A stretch of DNA of 64,000 nt from Anaerolineae bacterium (GTDB lineage Bacteria > Chloroflexota > Anaerolineae > Aggregatilineales > J027): positions 119,754-183,753 of the forward strand of contig WBUL01000005.1 of NCBI GenBank assembly GCA_008933735.1, given 5' to 3'. Positions 52,617 to 60,777 of the stretch are shown one piece after another (positions within the stretch are counted from its first letter, which is position 1; every line of letters starts with the position of its first letter). A program made the position numbers and the translations under genes. Under the pieces are notes generated by a model. It saw only the letters and a list, made by a program, of their open reading frames with translations, was not told where the DNA came from and did not search any database.

Positions 52617-54593
52617 ATGCGCCCTGTTTTTGCGATTCTCAGTTTCATACTTTTTGCTGCCGCATCCGTCACCGCGGGGGGGTGGTTATTGCAGCCGACT
52701 CCGCCGGAAATCGTGACCATCGCCACAGGGTTTGATTTTGTACTCTCCGCGCCGGAACGGGGAGCGCCGCAGGTCGCTTCTGTGGTGAGCGGTGAACCGA
52801 TAACTGTCCTGGCAGTAGATGAAACGTTTGGCTGGTATTTCATCCGGACTCAGAACTTTGTACACGGGTGGGTACGGGCAGAGACGGTTTTCATTCAGGA
52901 GACTGATATGATGCAGTTGGTGGTGCTGCCGGCGCCTGCACCGGGGAATTTTGCGGGGCGGCGTAATGTGGCTTTAAACTGCGGGCAGGTTGAACTGGCC
53001 TACACGAGTGCCCCGATCTATCTGGTGTGGCGGGTTGGATCTGACACCCGCGAAGGAGCGCTGCGGCTTGCTGATTCCGTATCATTAGCGATCCAACTGA
53101 ACGAGAGGGAAATTCCCGGCGCACCAACCTACACTGAGTCGCGGCTTGTAGTTGAACGTTATTCCGAAAATCCTGCCCGTTTTGGGGTTTCATGGCGGAT
53201 TTCGCTGGGAGTGCTGCCCCCCGGAACGTATGATGTAACTCATACCTTTAATTTCAGTTCTGAACCTGTCGATCCCCTCTATCTGGAGAATTATGCTTCC
53301 GGTGAAAATGGCGCATCCTGTCAGATTGTAGTGAATGAGCCAGAAGATTACGCAGTTGTCCCTGTTCCTACCGAAGCCATGACCGAAAATGAAGCGCTGT
53401 TTTTGGAGGTTTTTGATGACAATACACGCGGTTGGCAGCCTGACCCAACCTTCTTTGCTGACCATCAGGGGCAATTTTCAGTCGATAGTGGAGCGCTGAC
53501 AATTGAAGTATCGGAAATTCCCGCCTTTGTGTCGGAAGGCTTCTTATATACCCGCCTGCCGGATAGAGCACGCTATGTCGATTTTGCCGCTACCGTTGAC
53601 GTGACTTCCCTCAAAGAGGACGGTTTTTATACTTATGAAATGTGGCTCAGGGCGGCGGAGGATGCTTCACGCGGCTATGTGTTTCGCGTTGACCCCAACG
53701 GGCAGCAGTACAGCCTGGGATTACGCCTCAATGACATCTGGCAGGAGAACCTGATTGATGACACGTATCTGGAGCAGATTGATCCTACCGGAGTTAATCA
53801 GCTAGGGGTTGTGTTGATTGGAACACAGATTGACCTGTACATCAATGGCGAGTTAGTCAATTCTGTGCGGCATCCTGACCTCAGTACCGGGACAATGCTG
53901 TTTTCCGTCACGGCCTACAACCGGGGGATTTTGCCTGCCATCGCTCAGTTTGATAATGTGAGGGTCTCACATGATATTGGGCTGATCTTTCCGGAAGTTG
54001 CTGCGTTGTTAACCAGCACACCACGTCCAACTGACACACCGACCCCAACCAGTACTCCAAGTCCGACAAATACACTGATCCCGACGGCGACCCCAACCAA
54101 CACCGCAACGCCAACCTTGACGCTGACCGCAACCTTGACGCCCTCTTTGACGAGTACCCCCACCACGACTTCAACAGATTTGCCCACACCGACGGCGACC
54201 CCAACGCATACGACAATGCCGACCACGACCCCAACAAACACACCTACTAATACTGCGACGCCGACCTTGACGCCCACCCGTGCCGTTTTTGCAGGGATTC
54301 CGGTGGCCTCAGGTGGAATTGAAGTGTTCCCCTTACCAGACCGCCGCTCAGACCGCATTTTTGCTGCTTTCCAGACAGATTTTGCGCCTTATGTCGCAGG
54401 CCGTACTGCTGATTCACTCTGGGTCTATCTGTATTATTTTGAAGGGGCGGTACTGGAAGACGGCTGGGCAGTTGCACGCCAGCTTGCCCTCACGCCGGAA
54501 CAAATCGCGGTGCTGGAGTTCATTGACCCCCGGAATCCACCTCCGTTACCGACGCTTCCCTATAGTGAGCAGGCAGATCGCCCCGGTAGGTAA
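52617..54593 (+). CDS. Large secreted protein: SH3-like ends, LamG-like middle, Thr/Pro linker
   Basis: 658 residues. An N-terminal hydrophobic segment (MRPVFAILSFILFAAASVTA) acts as signal or anchor. Residues about 35-95 resemble a bacterial SH3 domain (PITVLAVDETFGWYFIRT, HGWVRAETV). About 265-455 form a beta-rich LamG/glucanase-like module (QLGVVLIGTQIDLYINGELV). About 470-565 are a Thr/Pro repeat, and 570-630 a second SH3-like unit ending DGWAVARQL. No catalytic motif is seen. It is probably a cell-surface binding protein. The stop nearly touches the convergent macro-domain gene. Confidence 0.85.
   Translation: MRPVFAILSFILFAAASVTAGGWLLQPTPPEIVTIATGFDFVLSAPERGAPQVASVVSGEPITVLAVDETFGWYFIRTQNFVHGWVRAETVFIQETDMMQLVVLPAPAPGNFAGRRNVALNCGQVELAYTSAPIYLVWRVGSDTREGALRLADSVSLAIQLNEREIPGAPTYTESRLVVERYSENPARFGVSWRISLGVLPPGTYDVTHTFNFSSEPVDPLYLENYASGENGASCQIVVNEPEDYAVVPVPTEAMTENEALFLEVFDDNTRGWQPDPTFFADHQGQFSVDSGALTIEVSEIPAFVSEGFLYTRLPDRARYVDFAATVDVTSLKEDGFYTYEMWLRAAEDASRGYVFRVDPNGQQYSLGLRLNDIWQENLIDDTYLEQIDPTGVNQLGVVLIGTQIDLYINGELVNSVRHPDLSTGTMLFSVTAYNRGILPAIAQFDNVRVSHDIGLIFPEVAALLTSTPRPTDTPTPTSTPSPTNTLIPTATPTNTATPTLTLTATLTPSLTSTPTTTSTDLPTPTATPTHTTMPTTTPTNTPTNTATPTLTPTRAVFAGIPVASGGIEVFPLPDRRSDRIFAAFQTDFAPYVAGRTADSLWVYLYYFEGAVLEDGWAVARQLALTPEQIAVLEFIDPRNPPPLPTLPYSEQADRPGR
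54015..54290 (+). repeat. Thr/Pro-rich low-complexity coding repeat
   Basis: Degenerate repeats of ACN-CCN-type codons encode TPTPTSTPSPTNTLIPTATP-like sequence. This type of spacer, common in secreted proteins of filamentous Chloroflexota, extends domains away from the cell surface and is often glycosylated. Confidence 0.85.
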
Positions 54594-54597
54594 GCGA

Positions 54598-55221
54598 TCA
54601 CGCCTTTTCAGGAGCAATATGGAGCCCATCATCTCCACCATAACGGATTCTCTTTTGGCGGGTGGATGCGATATTCCAGTCCAGTGATTTAGGTGGTGCA
54701 AGAAAATGGTAATACGCTAAAGCCATCTGCCGTGCCGCCTGTTGATAGGGAACCCTGCCTGTGCCTATCCCTAACCCTGAGCAGGCAACTCTTTCAATTT
54801 TTCGTTCCGCAGACTTATTAAATTCACGCACGGCCAGCAGCATGGCCCACGTCGCGCTGTACACATTGTCCGTATGGGCGATCTCCATGGGCGCCCGCAT
54901 AGTCGGGGTATGGGCAAGGTAAGGATGTTTTTCATTACCGGTTTCAATGATAAAGGACGTTCCGACGGGTTGTTCGCCCAGATAATGGAACAGGATATGC
55001 TGCTGCACCCGCGTCATGAGCTGCTGCCCGAAAAAGCGGATAATCGCGGCATCTACACCGCCATCCATCAATCCGAACGAATTCGCCGCGCTGACGATGC
55101 AGTCGAATTCGGGCAGGTGCTCAAAATACCCCTGTACAATCTCGACATTTGGTAGTTTGTCAAAAAAATAATCCACTGCCTGGCAGAACGCCAGGTTAGG
55201 GTTCACCAGAATCAGTTTCAT
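54598..55221 (-). CDS. Macro-domain protein, copy 1
   Basis: 207 residues. The ADP-ribose-binding macro fold is recognisable from DCIVSAANSFGLMDGGVDAA near residue 40 (the Asn and Gly-rich loop at the ligand) and VACSGLGIGTGRVPYQQAAR near 143 (the second loop). Macro domains bind or remove ADP-ribose from proteins or nucleic acids. The gene follows its paralogue with a one-base stop/start overlap (TGATG), so they are co-translated. No ADP-ribosyltransferase gene is nearby. Confidence 0.88.
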   Translation of the reverse strand: MKLILVNPNLAFCQAVDYFFDKLPNVEIVQGYFEHLPEFDCIVSAANSFGLMDGGVDAAIIRFFGQQLMTRVQQHILFHYLGEQPVGTSFIIETGNEKHPYLAHTPTMRAPMEIAHTDNVYSATWAMLLAVREFNKSAERKIERVACSGLGIGTGRVPYQQAARQMALAYYHFLAPPKSLDWNIASTRQKRIRYGGDDGLHIAPEKA

Positions 55222-55847
55222 CAGATGAACTCCGGAGGGATTCGTAAACCCATATCGCCGCCGTAGCGTACTTCAATTTGCCGTTCGCTGGCGATATTCC
55301 AATCAAGATAGAGGGGAGGTTTGAGGAAATGCCGGTAGGCTAAGGCCATTTGTCGTGCCGCCTGCCGATACGGAACCTTGCCGTATCCCGTTCCCAACCC
55401 CGGACAGGCAACCACATTAATTTTTTTATCGGATGTCATATTATGCTGTCGCACAGCCAGCAGCATCGCCCACATCGCCCGATACACATTATCGGTGCGG
55501 CTGATCGACATGGGGACACGCATGGTAGGGGTATGCGCGAGATAGGGGTGTTTGGGGTGGGGCGTTTCGATGATAAACGACGTACCGACGGGTTGTTCTC
55601 CTAAAAAGTGATCCAGGATATACATCTGAACTCGGTGCATCAACCGTTCGCCAAAAAACGCGATAATTGCCTCATCCACGCCGCCATCCATCAGGCCAAA
55701 TGAATTCGCCGCGCTGACCATGCAGTCGAAGTCAGGTAGGTGTTCAAACGGCTGGTTGACAATCTCTACATTGGGCAGGCCGTCGAAAAATTCCAGGGCG
55801 GCCTCACAAAAAGCCGCTTCAATATCTGCCAGGATAAGCTTGTGCAT
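55221..55847 (-). CDS. Macro-domain protein, copy 2
   Basis: 208 residues from ATG 55845-55847; a longer frame upstream crosses the promoter region of the cyclophilin gene and I reject it. It closely matches copy 1 in order and motifs: DCMVSAANSFGLMDGGVDEA near residue 40 and VACPGLGTGYGKVPYRQAAR near 144. The C-terminal DWNIASERQIEVRYGGDMGL segment is shared too. First gene of the pair. The two copies differ throughout, so the duplication is not recent. Confidence 0.88.
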   Translation of the reverse strand: MHKLILADIEAAFCEAALEFFDGLPNVEIVNQPFEHLPDFDCMVSAANSFGLMDGGVDEAIIAFFGERLMHRVQMYILDHFLGEQPVGTSFIIETPHPKHPYLAHTPTMRVPMSISRTDNVYRAMWAMLLAVRQHNMTSDKKINVVACPGLGTGYGKVPYRQAARQMALAYRHFLKPPLYLDWNIASERQIEVRYGGDMGLRIPPEFI

Positions 55848-55939
55848 CGGGTGTTCACAATTTTTACTACTATTGTAGCGGGCTGGACGGTGAACCGAAA
55901 CTCTGCTATGGTAAAAAAGCAAATTATCGGAGTATAAGC

Positions 55940-56449
55940 ATGGCTAAACAATATTCTTCCCCGCCCGCGATGCAAATTGACCCCAAGAAAAAATACCAGG
56001 CGATTTTCAAGACCAGCGTCGGGGACATTACCATCGAACTGTTTGCAGATAAAGCACCCATCACCGTGAATAATTTTGTGTTCCTTGCCCGTGATGGGTA
56101 TTACAATAACACGATTTTTCATCGGGTAATTGAAAATTTCATGGCACAGGGCGGCGACCCAACCGGTACCGGACGCGGCGACCCCGGCTATCGGTTTGAT
56201 GATGAGGCTGGCGCTCTGGCGGGCAGGCACGACAAACGGGGTATCCTGAGCATGGCGAACGCCGGAGCAAACACCAATGGCGGCCAGTTTTTCATCACTC
56301 ACGTTGCAACCCCCTGGCTGGATGGCAAGCATGGGGTGTTTGGCCGTGTTGTGGCGGGTGAAGATGCCCTAATGAACATTCAAATCCGCGATCCGCAGCG
56401 CGGTGGCCCCGCCACTGATCTGCACACAGTTGAGATTGTGGAGAGCTAA
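55940..56449 (+). CDS. Peptidyl-prolyl cis-trans isomerase, cyclophilin type
   Basis: 169 residues without signal peptide, so probably cytoplasmic. Cyclophilin core motifs are intact: NNTIFHRVIENFMAQGGDPTGTG (catalytic Arg in FHRV, residues about 55-77), GILSMANAGANTNGGQFFITHV near 98, and PWLDGKHGVFGRVV near 123. It speeds proline isomerisation in folding proteins. A GGAG ribosome site precedes the ATG. Confidence 0.96.
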   Translation: MAKQYSSPPAMQIDPKKKYQAIFKTSVGDITIELFADKAPITVNNFVFLARDGYYNNTIFHRVIENFMAQGGDPTGTGRGDPGYRFDDEAGALAGRHDKRGILSMANAGANTNGGQFFITHVATPWLDGKHGVFGRVVAGEDALMNIQIRDPQRGGPATDLHTVEIVES

Positions 56450-56458
56450 TTCGCCGGA

Positions 56459-56497
56459 GGGGCGTGCTGCGGATTAGTCGGAAGCTTTGCACGCCCC
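56459..56497. terminator. GC-rich inverted repeat between convergent genes
   Basis: GGGGCGTGC (56459-56467) pairs perfectly with GCACGCCCC (56489-56497) over a 21-base loop in the gap between the cyclophilin and ABC-F stops. No T-run follows on either strand, so termination here is uncertain. Confidence 0.45.
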
Positions 56498-56506
56498 ACC
56501 GAACGA

Positions 56507-58162
56507 TCAGGCGGTTTCTTTTGCTTTCACTGCTTCCAGGTAATCCGTATATCCGCCCTCGTAGCTTTGCAGCGTGCCATCCTTGAGTTCGAAGACCCGG
56601 TCAACCACCTGATCCAGAAAATAACGATCATGGGAGATCACCAGCACTGCCCCCTCGAAGTCCTCAAGTGTGCTTTCCAGCACTTCCACCGATGGAATGT
56701 CCAGATTATTGGTTGGCTCGTCCAGCAGCAGCAAATTTGGTTTTTGGAGCATCAGCGCGGCAAGCTGTAAACGGCTGCGCTCCCCACCGCTCAAGGTACG
56801 AATGGGTTGGCGGGTTTGCTCGTAGGTAAACAGGAATTTGAGCAGGAAAGCAACCGCCGCCCCTTCATGGGTCGGGTTAATATTCCGTACCAGCTCCAGC
56901 GGTGTTCTGTCCAGCCAGTCCGCCAGGGTTTGATATTCCTGCGCGTAATAACCAATCCGTGTGCTGGGGCCAATGACGATGTCGCCTTCAAGCGGGGGCA
57001 ACTGCCCCAGAATGAGGTTAAACAGCACCGATTTACCAGCACCATTGGGCCCGATCAACCCAACTCTTTCCCCATGCCGAATCAAAAAATTGAGCTCCAA
57101 AAACAGCAGATCGCTGTCAAACCCCATGGTCAGGTCTTTTACTTCCAGCGCCTTGTTGCTGCCGCGCCAGCCGGAAATCTGCAACTCCATGCGCCGGGAC
57201 TCTCTGATTTGCTCGATCATTTCACCGTTGGCTTCCATGCGTTCGAGCATTTTGCGGCGGTGGTTGGCCTGGCGGGTGTGCCGGTTGTCCTCGGTGATCC
57301 TGGCCCAATGTTCGAAGCGTTTAATGGCGGCTTCAATGCGAGCAATTTCCTTCTGTTGGGCGGCGTATAACTGCTGCTGACGAAGGCGGCGCAGTTCTCG
57401 TTCGGCAGCATAAGCCGTGTAGTTGCCCGGATACAAGGTGAGTGCACCGTCTGCCAGTTCAGCAATTTGTGTAGCGACTTCGTCCAGCAGGTAGCGATCA
57501 TGTGATACGATGATGACAGCACCAGCATAATGACGGATAAAATTTTCCAGATACCGTTTAGCCTGCAAATCAAGGTGATTATCTGGCTCATCCAGCAGAA
57601 GCACATCCGGCGATTCAACGGCTAGTTTGGTCAGTGCAAGCAGCTTTTTCTGCCCGCCGCTGAGATGCTCAACTTTAAGCCCATAGTCATTGGGGGCAAA
57701 GCCGAGCAGACTCAAGATTTCCCGAACTTTGCTGCCGTGTTGTGCGCCGCCGAGATGATCGAATTCTTCCCATAGGAGGCGCTGCCGATCCAGGACACGG
57801 GTGAGGGCAGCATCATTCCCATAAATATCCGGATCGCCAAGCTGGTCATCGATCTTTGCCAGTTCGGCTTCTACTCTGGCGAGACGAGGCGGCAGAATCA
57901 TTGCTTCATCGAACAGTGTCTTGCCGGATGAGAATTGAACATTCTGCGGTAGATAGCCCACTCGTACTTCTTTGAGTCTGATGACCGAGCCAGCATCAGG
58001 AATCACTTCGCCTGTGATGGCTTTAAGAAGCGATGATTTTCCCGCGCCATTTGGCCCCACCAGCCCAACACGGTCCCGGTCGTCGATGGCCCAGCTCAGA
58101 CCCTGAAAGATGACCCTTCCGGCGTGGTTGATAGTGATGTTCTCTAAGCGGATAACATGCAT
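56507..58162 (-). CDS. ABC-F family ATPase (ribosome-associated or resistance type)
   Basis: 551 residues with two ABC domains and no membrane part. Walker A sites are GPNGAGKSSLLKAI (near residue 36) and GPNGAGKSVLFNLI (near 370). Signatures are LSGGQKKLL and LSGGERSRLQ. Walker B runs are LLLDEPDNHLDL and LLLDEPTNNLDI. The interdomain linker (about 240-320) is charged and helical, as expected for the P-site tRNA-interaction motif. ABC-F proteins act on stalled ribosomes. Which subgroup cannot be told by eye. Confidence 0.95.
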   Translation of the reverse strand: MHVIRLENITINHAGRVIFQGLSWAIDDRDRVGLVGPNGAGKSSLLKAITGEVIPDAGSVIRLKEVRVGYLPQNVQFSSGKTLFDEAMILPPRLARVEAELAKIDDQLGDPDIYGNDAALTRVLDRQRLLWEEFDHLGGAQHGSKVREILSLLGFAPNDYGLKVEHLSGGQKKLLALTKLAVESPDVLLLDEPDNHLDLQAKRYLENFIRHYAGAVIIVSHDRYLLDEVATQIAELADGALTLYPGNYTAYAAERELRRLRQQQLYAAQQKEIARIEAAIKRFEHWARITEDNRHTRQANHRRKMLERMEANGEMIEQIRESRRMELQISGWRGSNKALEVKDLTMGFDSDLLFLELNFLIRHGERVGLIGPNGAGKSVLFNLILGQLPPLEGDIVIGPSTRIGYYAQEYQTLADWLDRTPLELVRNINPTHEGAAVAFLLKFLFTYEQTRQPIRTLSGGERSRLQLAALMLQKPNLLLLDEPTNNLDIPSVEVLESTLEDFEGAVLVISHDRYFLDQVVDRVFELKDGTLQSYEGGYTDYLEAVKAKETA

Positions 58163-58184
58163 GGTTCTACTCTCCTGGAATCGA

Positions 58185-58214
58185 AAAAGGTCAGGGAATG
58201 CGCCCTGACCTTTT
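58185..58214 (-). terminator. Strong near-symmetrical terminator
   Basis: A 12-bp perfect stem (58185-58196 with 58203-58214, 6-base loop) flanked by A-runs and T-runs, so it can work both ways. It lies just upstream of the ABC-F start, so its natural client is the short minus-strand unit that begins near 58340. Confidence 0.85.
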
Positions 58215-58245
58215 GTTAATACACCTGATAGATTAGCTGCTTATC

Positions 58246-58338
58246 TTACATATTCAGTGGGCGCAGATTCTGGGTGCGCCCGGAGATGGATGACATCATA
58301 CTCCGTGATAAAATCGAGGACTGTGCAAAGTAAATCAT
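58246..58338 (-). CDS. Possible 30-residue peptide in a small transcription unit
   Basis: ATG at 58336-58338 follows GGGAG by two bases and opens a 30-codon frame (begins MIYFAQSSILSRSMMSSISG) ending in TAA at 58246-58248. Another frame over the same bases is open with protein-like codons (YDLLCTVLDFITEYDVIH) but lacks a start codon. The unit has its own promoter and terminator. It may equally be a small RNA of about 150 bases. Confidence 0.35.
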   Translation of the reverse strand: MIYFAQSSILSRSMMSSISGRTQNLRPLNM

Positions 58339-58345
58339 AGCTCCC

Positions 58346-58374
58346 ATTGTAGAAAAAAATGTCTTTTCTGTCTA
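58346..58374 (-). promoter_or_regulatory. Promoter of the small minus-strand unit
   Basis: TAGACA (58369-58374) and TACAAT (58346-58351) on the minus strand are spaced by exactly 17 bases. Each is one mismatch from consensus. It diverges from the alcohol dehydrogenase gene. Confidence 0.65.
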
Positions 58375-58391
58375 CCGAAAGTTTCTGACGG

Positions 58392-59492
58392 ATGAAAATA
58401 AAAGCTGCCGTGCTTACGGCTCCCAAACAGCCTTTTACCATTGAAGAACTTGATTTAGATACGCCTCAGCAGGGCGAGGTGCTTGTCCGGTTAGCAGCCA
58501 GTGGTGTCTGTCACAGCGATTATCATTTGGTCACAGGTGATACTCAACACCCTCTACCTGTTATTGCCGGACATGAGGGTGCAGGAATTGTGGAAGCCAT
58601 TGGCCATGGCGTAACCCGCGTCAAAGTGGGCGATCCTGTGTGTCTCAATTGGGCACCTGACTGCGGCGAATGTTTTTACTGTCAGCATGGGCAGCCTAAT
58701 CTGTGTGATACTTTTACCGGCCCCATCTGGGCAGGCACAATGCTGGATGGAACATGCCGCTTGCATCAGGGCAGCAACGATATTTACCTGTATTGTGGGC
58801 TGGGTACATTTGCTGAATATACTATTGTTGCCCAGCAAAGCTGTATCCCGATTCGCACCGATGTACCGCTAAAAGCGGCGGCGTTGATTGGCTGTGCGGT
58901 GGCAACAGGGGTCGGCGCAGCGCTGTATACCAGTCCGGTGCGCCCCGGCGAAAGTGTGGTTGTATTGGGCTGCGGCGGCATCGGTCTGAACATCATACAG
59001 GGGGCAGCGCTGTGTGGGGCACGGACGATTATTGCGGTGGACACCACTCCCGCAAAAATGGAACTCTCACGGCAGTTTGGCGCAACACATACGCTTATTT
59101 CCGATGAACACACTCTGGAGCACATCCGTGAATTAACGGGCGGGCGCGGCGCTGATCATGTCTTTGAAGCGGTTGGGCTGCCGAAACTTCAGGAGGTAGC
59201 GCTGGAGGCTGCCCGTCCCGGCGGAAATCTGGTGTTGGTAGGCCTTGCGCCGATGGGGACAGGGACCAATTTACCCGGCGCGGTGCTGACCCGGCAGGAA
59301 AAGACAGTCAAGGGCAGCTACTACGGCTCTGTGCAGGCACGGCGTGATTTTCCGATGCTGCTGGATTTATATATGGCGGGTAAGCTCAAACTGGATGAAC
59401 TGATCTCGCGGGAATATGATTTGAGTGAAATCAATGATGCTTTTGCTTCGATGCTGACAGGCGAAGTCGCACGTGGCGTGATTGTATTTTAA
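58392..59492 (+). CDS. Zinc-dependent alcohol dehydrogenase (MDR, class III-like)
   Basis: 366 residues. Catalytic zinc ligands Cys 40 (GVCHSDYHLV), His 61 and Glu 62 (GHEGAGIVE) and a Cys near 168 (LIGCAVATGVGAAL) are present. The structural zinc site Cys 91, 94, 97 and 105 (CGECFYCQHGQPNLC) is complete. The NAD fold starts at VVVLGCGGIGLNIIQGAA near 190. The long insert before the nucleotide domain fits the glutathione/mycothiol-dependent or aryl-alcohol class. It oxidises an alcohol with NAD(P). Confidence 0.94.
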   Translation: MKIKAAVLTAPKQPFTIEELDLDTPQQGEVLVRLAASGVCHSDYHLVTGDTQHPLPVIAGHEGAGIVEAIGHGVTRVKVGDPVCLNWAPDCGECFYCQHGQPNLCDTFTGPIWAGTMLDGTCRLHQGSNDIYLYCGLGTFAEYTIVAQQSCIPIRTDVPLKAAALIGCAVATGVGAALYTSPVRPGESVVVLGCGGIGLNIIQGAALCGARTIIAVDTTPAKMELSRQFGATHTLISDEHTLEHIRELTGGRGADHVFEAVGLPKLQEVALEAARPGGNLVLVGLAPMGTGTNLPGAVLTRQEKTVKGSYYGSVQARRDFPMLLDLYMAGKLKLDELISREYDLSEINDAFASMLTGEVARGVIVF

Positions 59493-59518
59493 AAGCGCCC
59501 CGTTGGTGGGACGCTTTT
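59491..59518. terminator. Terminator between convergent ADH and DinB genes
   Basis: AAAAGCG (59491-59497) and CGCTTTT (59512-59518) pair, extended inward by CCC/GGG with one bulge, with T-runs on both outer sides. It overlaps the ADH stop codon. Confidence 0.75.
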
Positions 59519-59526
59519 TGCTTTTA

Positions 59527-60003
59527 TTACTGGGCAGCAAGGGTACGCTGAATCTGGTCAAGGTGGGCCTCGCCGTGCTCTGCGTAGGATTTGAGCAGAT
59601 CATCTACTCGGATTTGACCTACTTCGGGATGGTAACCGGTGTGCTGCCACTGCTCATAGCTTAGACTTTCAAACAGTGCTGTCCAGCGTTCATGCAGTGC
59701 TTCCAGCAGTTTGAGTGAAGTCTCAATCGGCAGTTGGTAATCTGGAAGTTCCGCCCATTTTGCCTGGTCATAGGGCTTAAGGGTAGGGCGTTCTTCGGTC
59801 AGCATGAGTTTCATACGGATGTAGGTGTTCATATGGGAATCGACCAGATGGTGCACATTTTGCGCGACTGACCATTCGCCCTCAAGGAAATGGGTGTAAA
59901 GCTGCTCGTCGGTCAGTTCCCCGACCAGTTCTCTGACCTGAGACGGAAGTTGGCGGATTTTTTCAATATAGATGCGGCGATCTGAGGATGAAAGCATTTT
60001 CAA
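59527..60003 (-). CDS. DinB/YfiT-family metal-binding protein
   Basis: 158 residues, four-helix bundle. The three metal His are visible: one in WSVAQNVHHLVDSH (near residue 50) and two in SYAEHGEAHLDQI (near 143-147). DinB-superfamily members are mostly thiol (bacillithiol/mycothiol) transferases or DNA-damage-linked proteins of unknown reaction. Its start overlaps the stop of the paiB-like gene by four bases, so the two form an operon. Confidence 0.9.
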   Translation of the reverse strand: MKMLSSSDRRIYIEKIRQLPSQVRELVGELTDEQLYTHFLEGEWSVAQNVHHLVDSHMNTYIRMKLMLTEERPTLKPYDQAKWAELPDYQLPIETSLKLLEALHERWTALFESLSYEQWQHTGYHPEVGQIRVDDLLKSYAEHGEAHLDQIQRTLAAQ

Positions 60004-60629
60004 ACACTCCTGGGCTTGGCTTCGGTGCTTAGATTATGACGCATAATGGCCGTCGTTTCACGCTGAAGCGGATCACTTGAGTTTTCCAGTGCTCGAATTA
60101 CCCCCAGCTGGTCAGCGACAGCGCGATTCTGGTTAAATTTGTACTTGCCCTCAAGCCGCTCGATGGGAATTTCAACACCCACAATAGCTTGTAGCTGTGA
60201 TTCCATGATCGGCTCGGCGTTTTGTATGTTCCATCCATAAATCTCGTGCTGGCTGACCAGTCGTTCCACGATGCCGCGCAGGACAGCCAGATCGTGAATC
60301 AGAGTGGGCTTTCCGTATGCATGAACTACCGCGTAGTTCCATGTAGGGACGGTCACCTGGTTTTCGTACCACGCGGGCGAAACATAGGTGTGTGCCCCCT
60401 GGAACACAGCCAGGACAGTTTCAGCAAGTTGTTTCCACTGGGGGTTAGCACGGGCGAAATGGGCGATCAAGGTACCATATTTCCCACGTGTCCTATCCAG
60501 CATGAACGGCAGATGGGTGGCAAATGGCGTCCCATCATGCTGGCTGAACAGCGTTGCAAAGTTGTATCGTTCCATGAGTTCATGCAAAATATCAACATTC
60601 TCTTCCTTAAAAGAGTTTGGAATGTACAT
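60000..60629 (-). CDS. PaiB-family FMN-binding protein
   Basis: 209 residues of the split-barrel FMN-binding fold. Family landmarks include FATHLPFMLDRTRGKYGTLIAHFARANPQW (residues about 36-65), the AHTYVSPAWYENQVTVPTWNY run near 79-99, and FNQNRAVADQLGVI near 165. PaiB in Bacillus represses sporulation and protease genes, but many members are uncharacterised flavoproteins. Here it is paired with a DinB-type gene. Confidence 0.92.
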   Translation of the reverse strand: MYIPNSFKEENVDILHELMERYNFATLFSQHDGTPFATHLPFMLDRTRGKYGTLIAHFARANPQWKQLAETVLAVFQGAHTYVSPAWYENQVTVPTWNYAVVHAYGKPTLIHDLAVLRGIVERLVSQHEIYGWNIQNAEPIMESQLQAIVGVEIPIERLEGKYKFNQNRAVADQLGVIRALENSSDPLQRETTAIMRHNLSTEAKPRSV

Positions 60630-60705
60630 AGGTGACCGTCCATTGTTATCGTCTGTTTTCAGTATATGAAACTACAGACTTCTGATGATTGGCAATGGTT
60701 CTATT

Positions 60706-60728
60706 TGTCTACCGTCACGGGTTAGACA
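60706..60728. promoter_or_regulatory. TGTCTA inverted repeat upstream of the kinase-phosphatase gene
   Basis: TGTCTA (60706-60711) and TAGACA (60723-60728) are perfect inverted repeats 11 bases apart in the 148-base divergent gap between the PaiB and phosphatase genes. TAGACA also forms the -35 of the small unit at 58369. Operator role is speculative. Confidence 0.3.
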
Positions 60729-60777
60729 GGATTGTTTCAGGTAGAATGGTGGATAAATCCAGATAAAGAATGGCAAG

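Noticed and set aside
58241..58441. 66-codon minus-strand frame
   Set aside because: As a full frame it begins inside the alcohol dehydrogenase gene. Downstream of the promoter at 58346 it has no start codon, so only the alternative 30-codon frame is kept, with low confidence.
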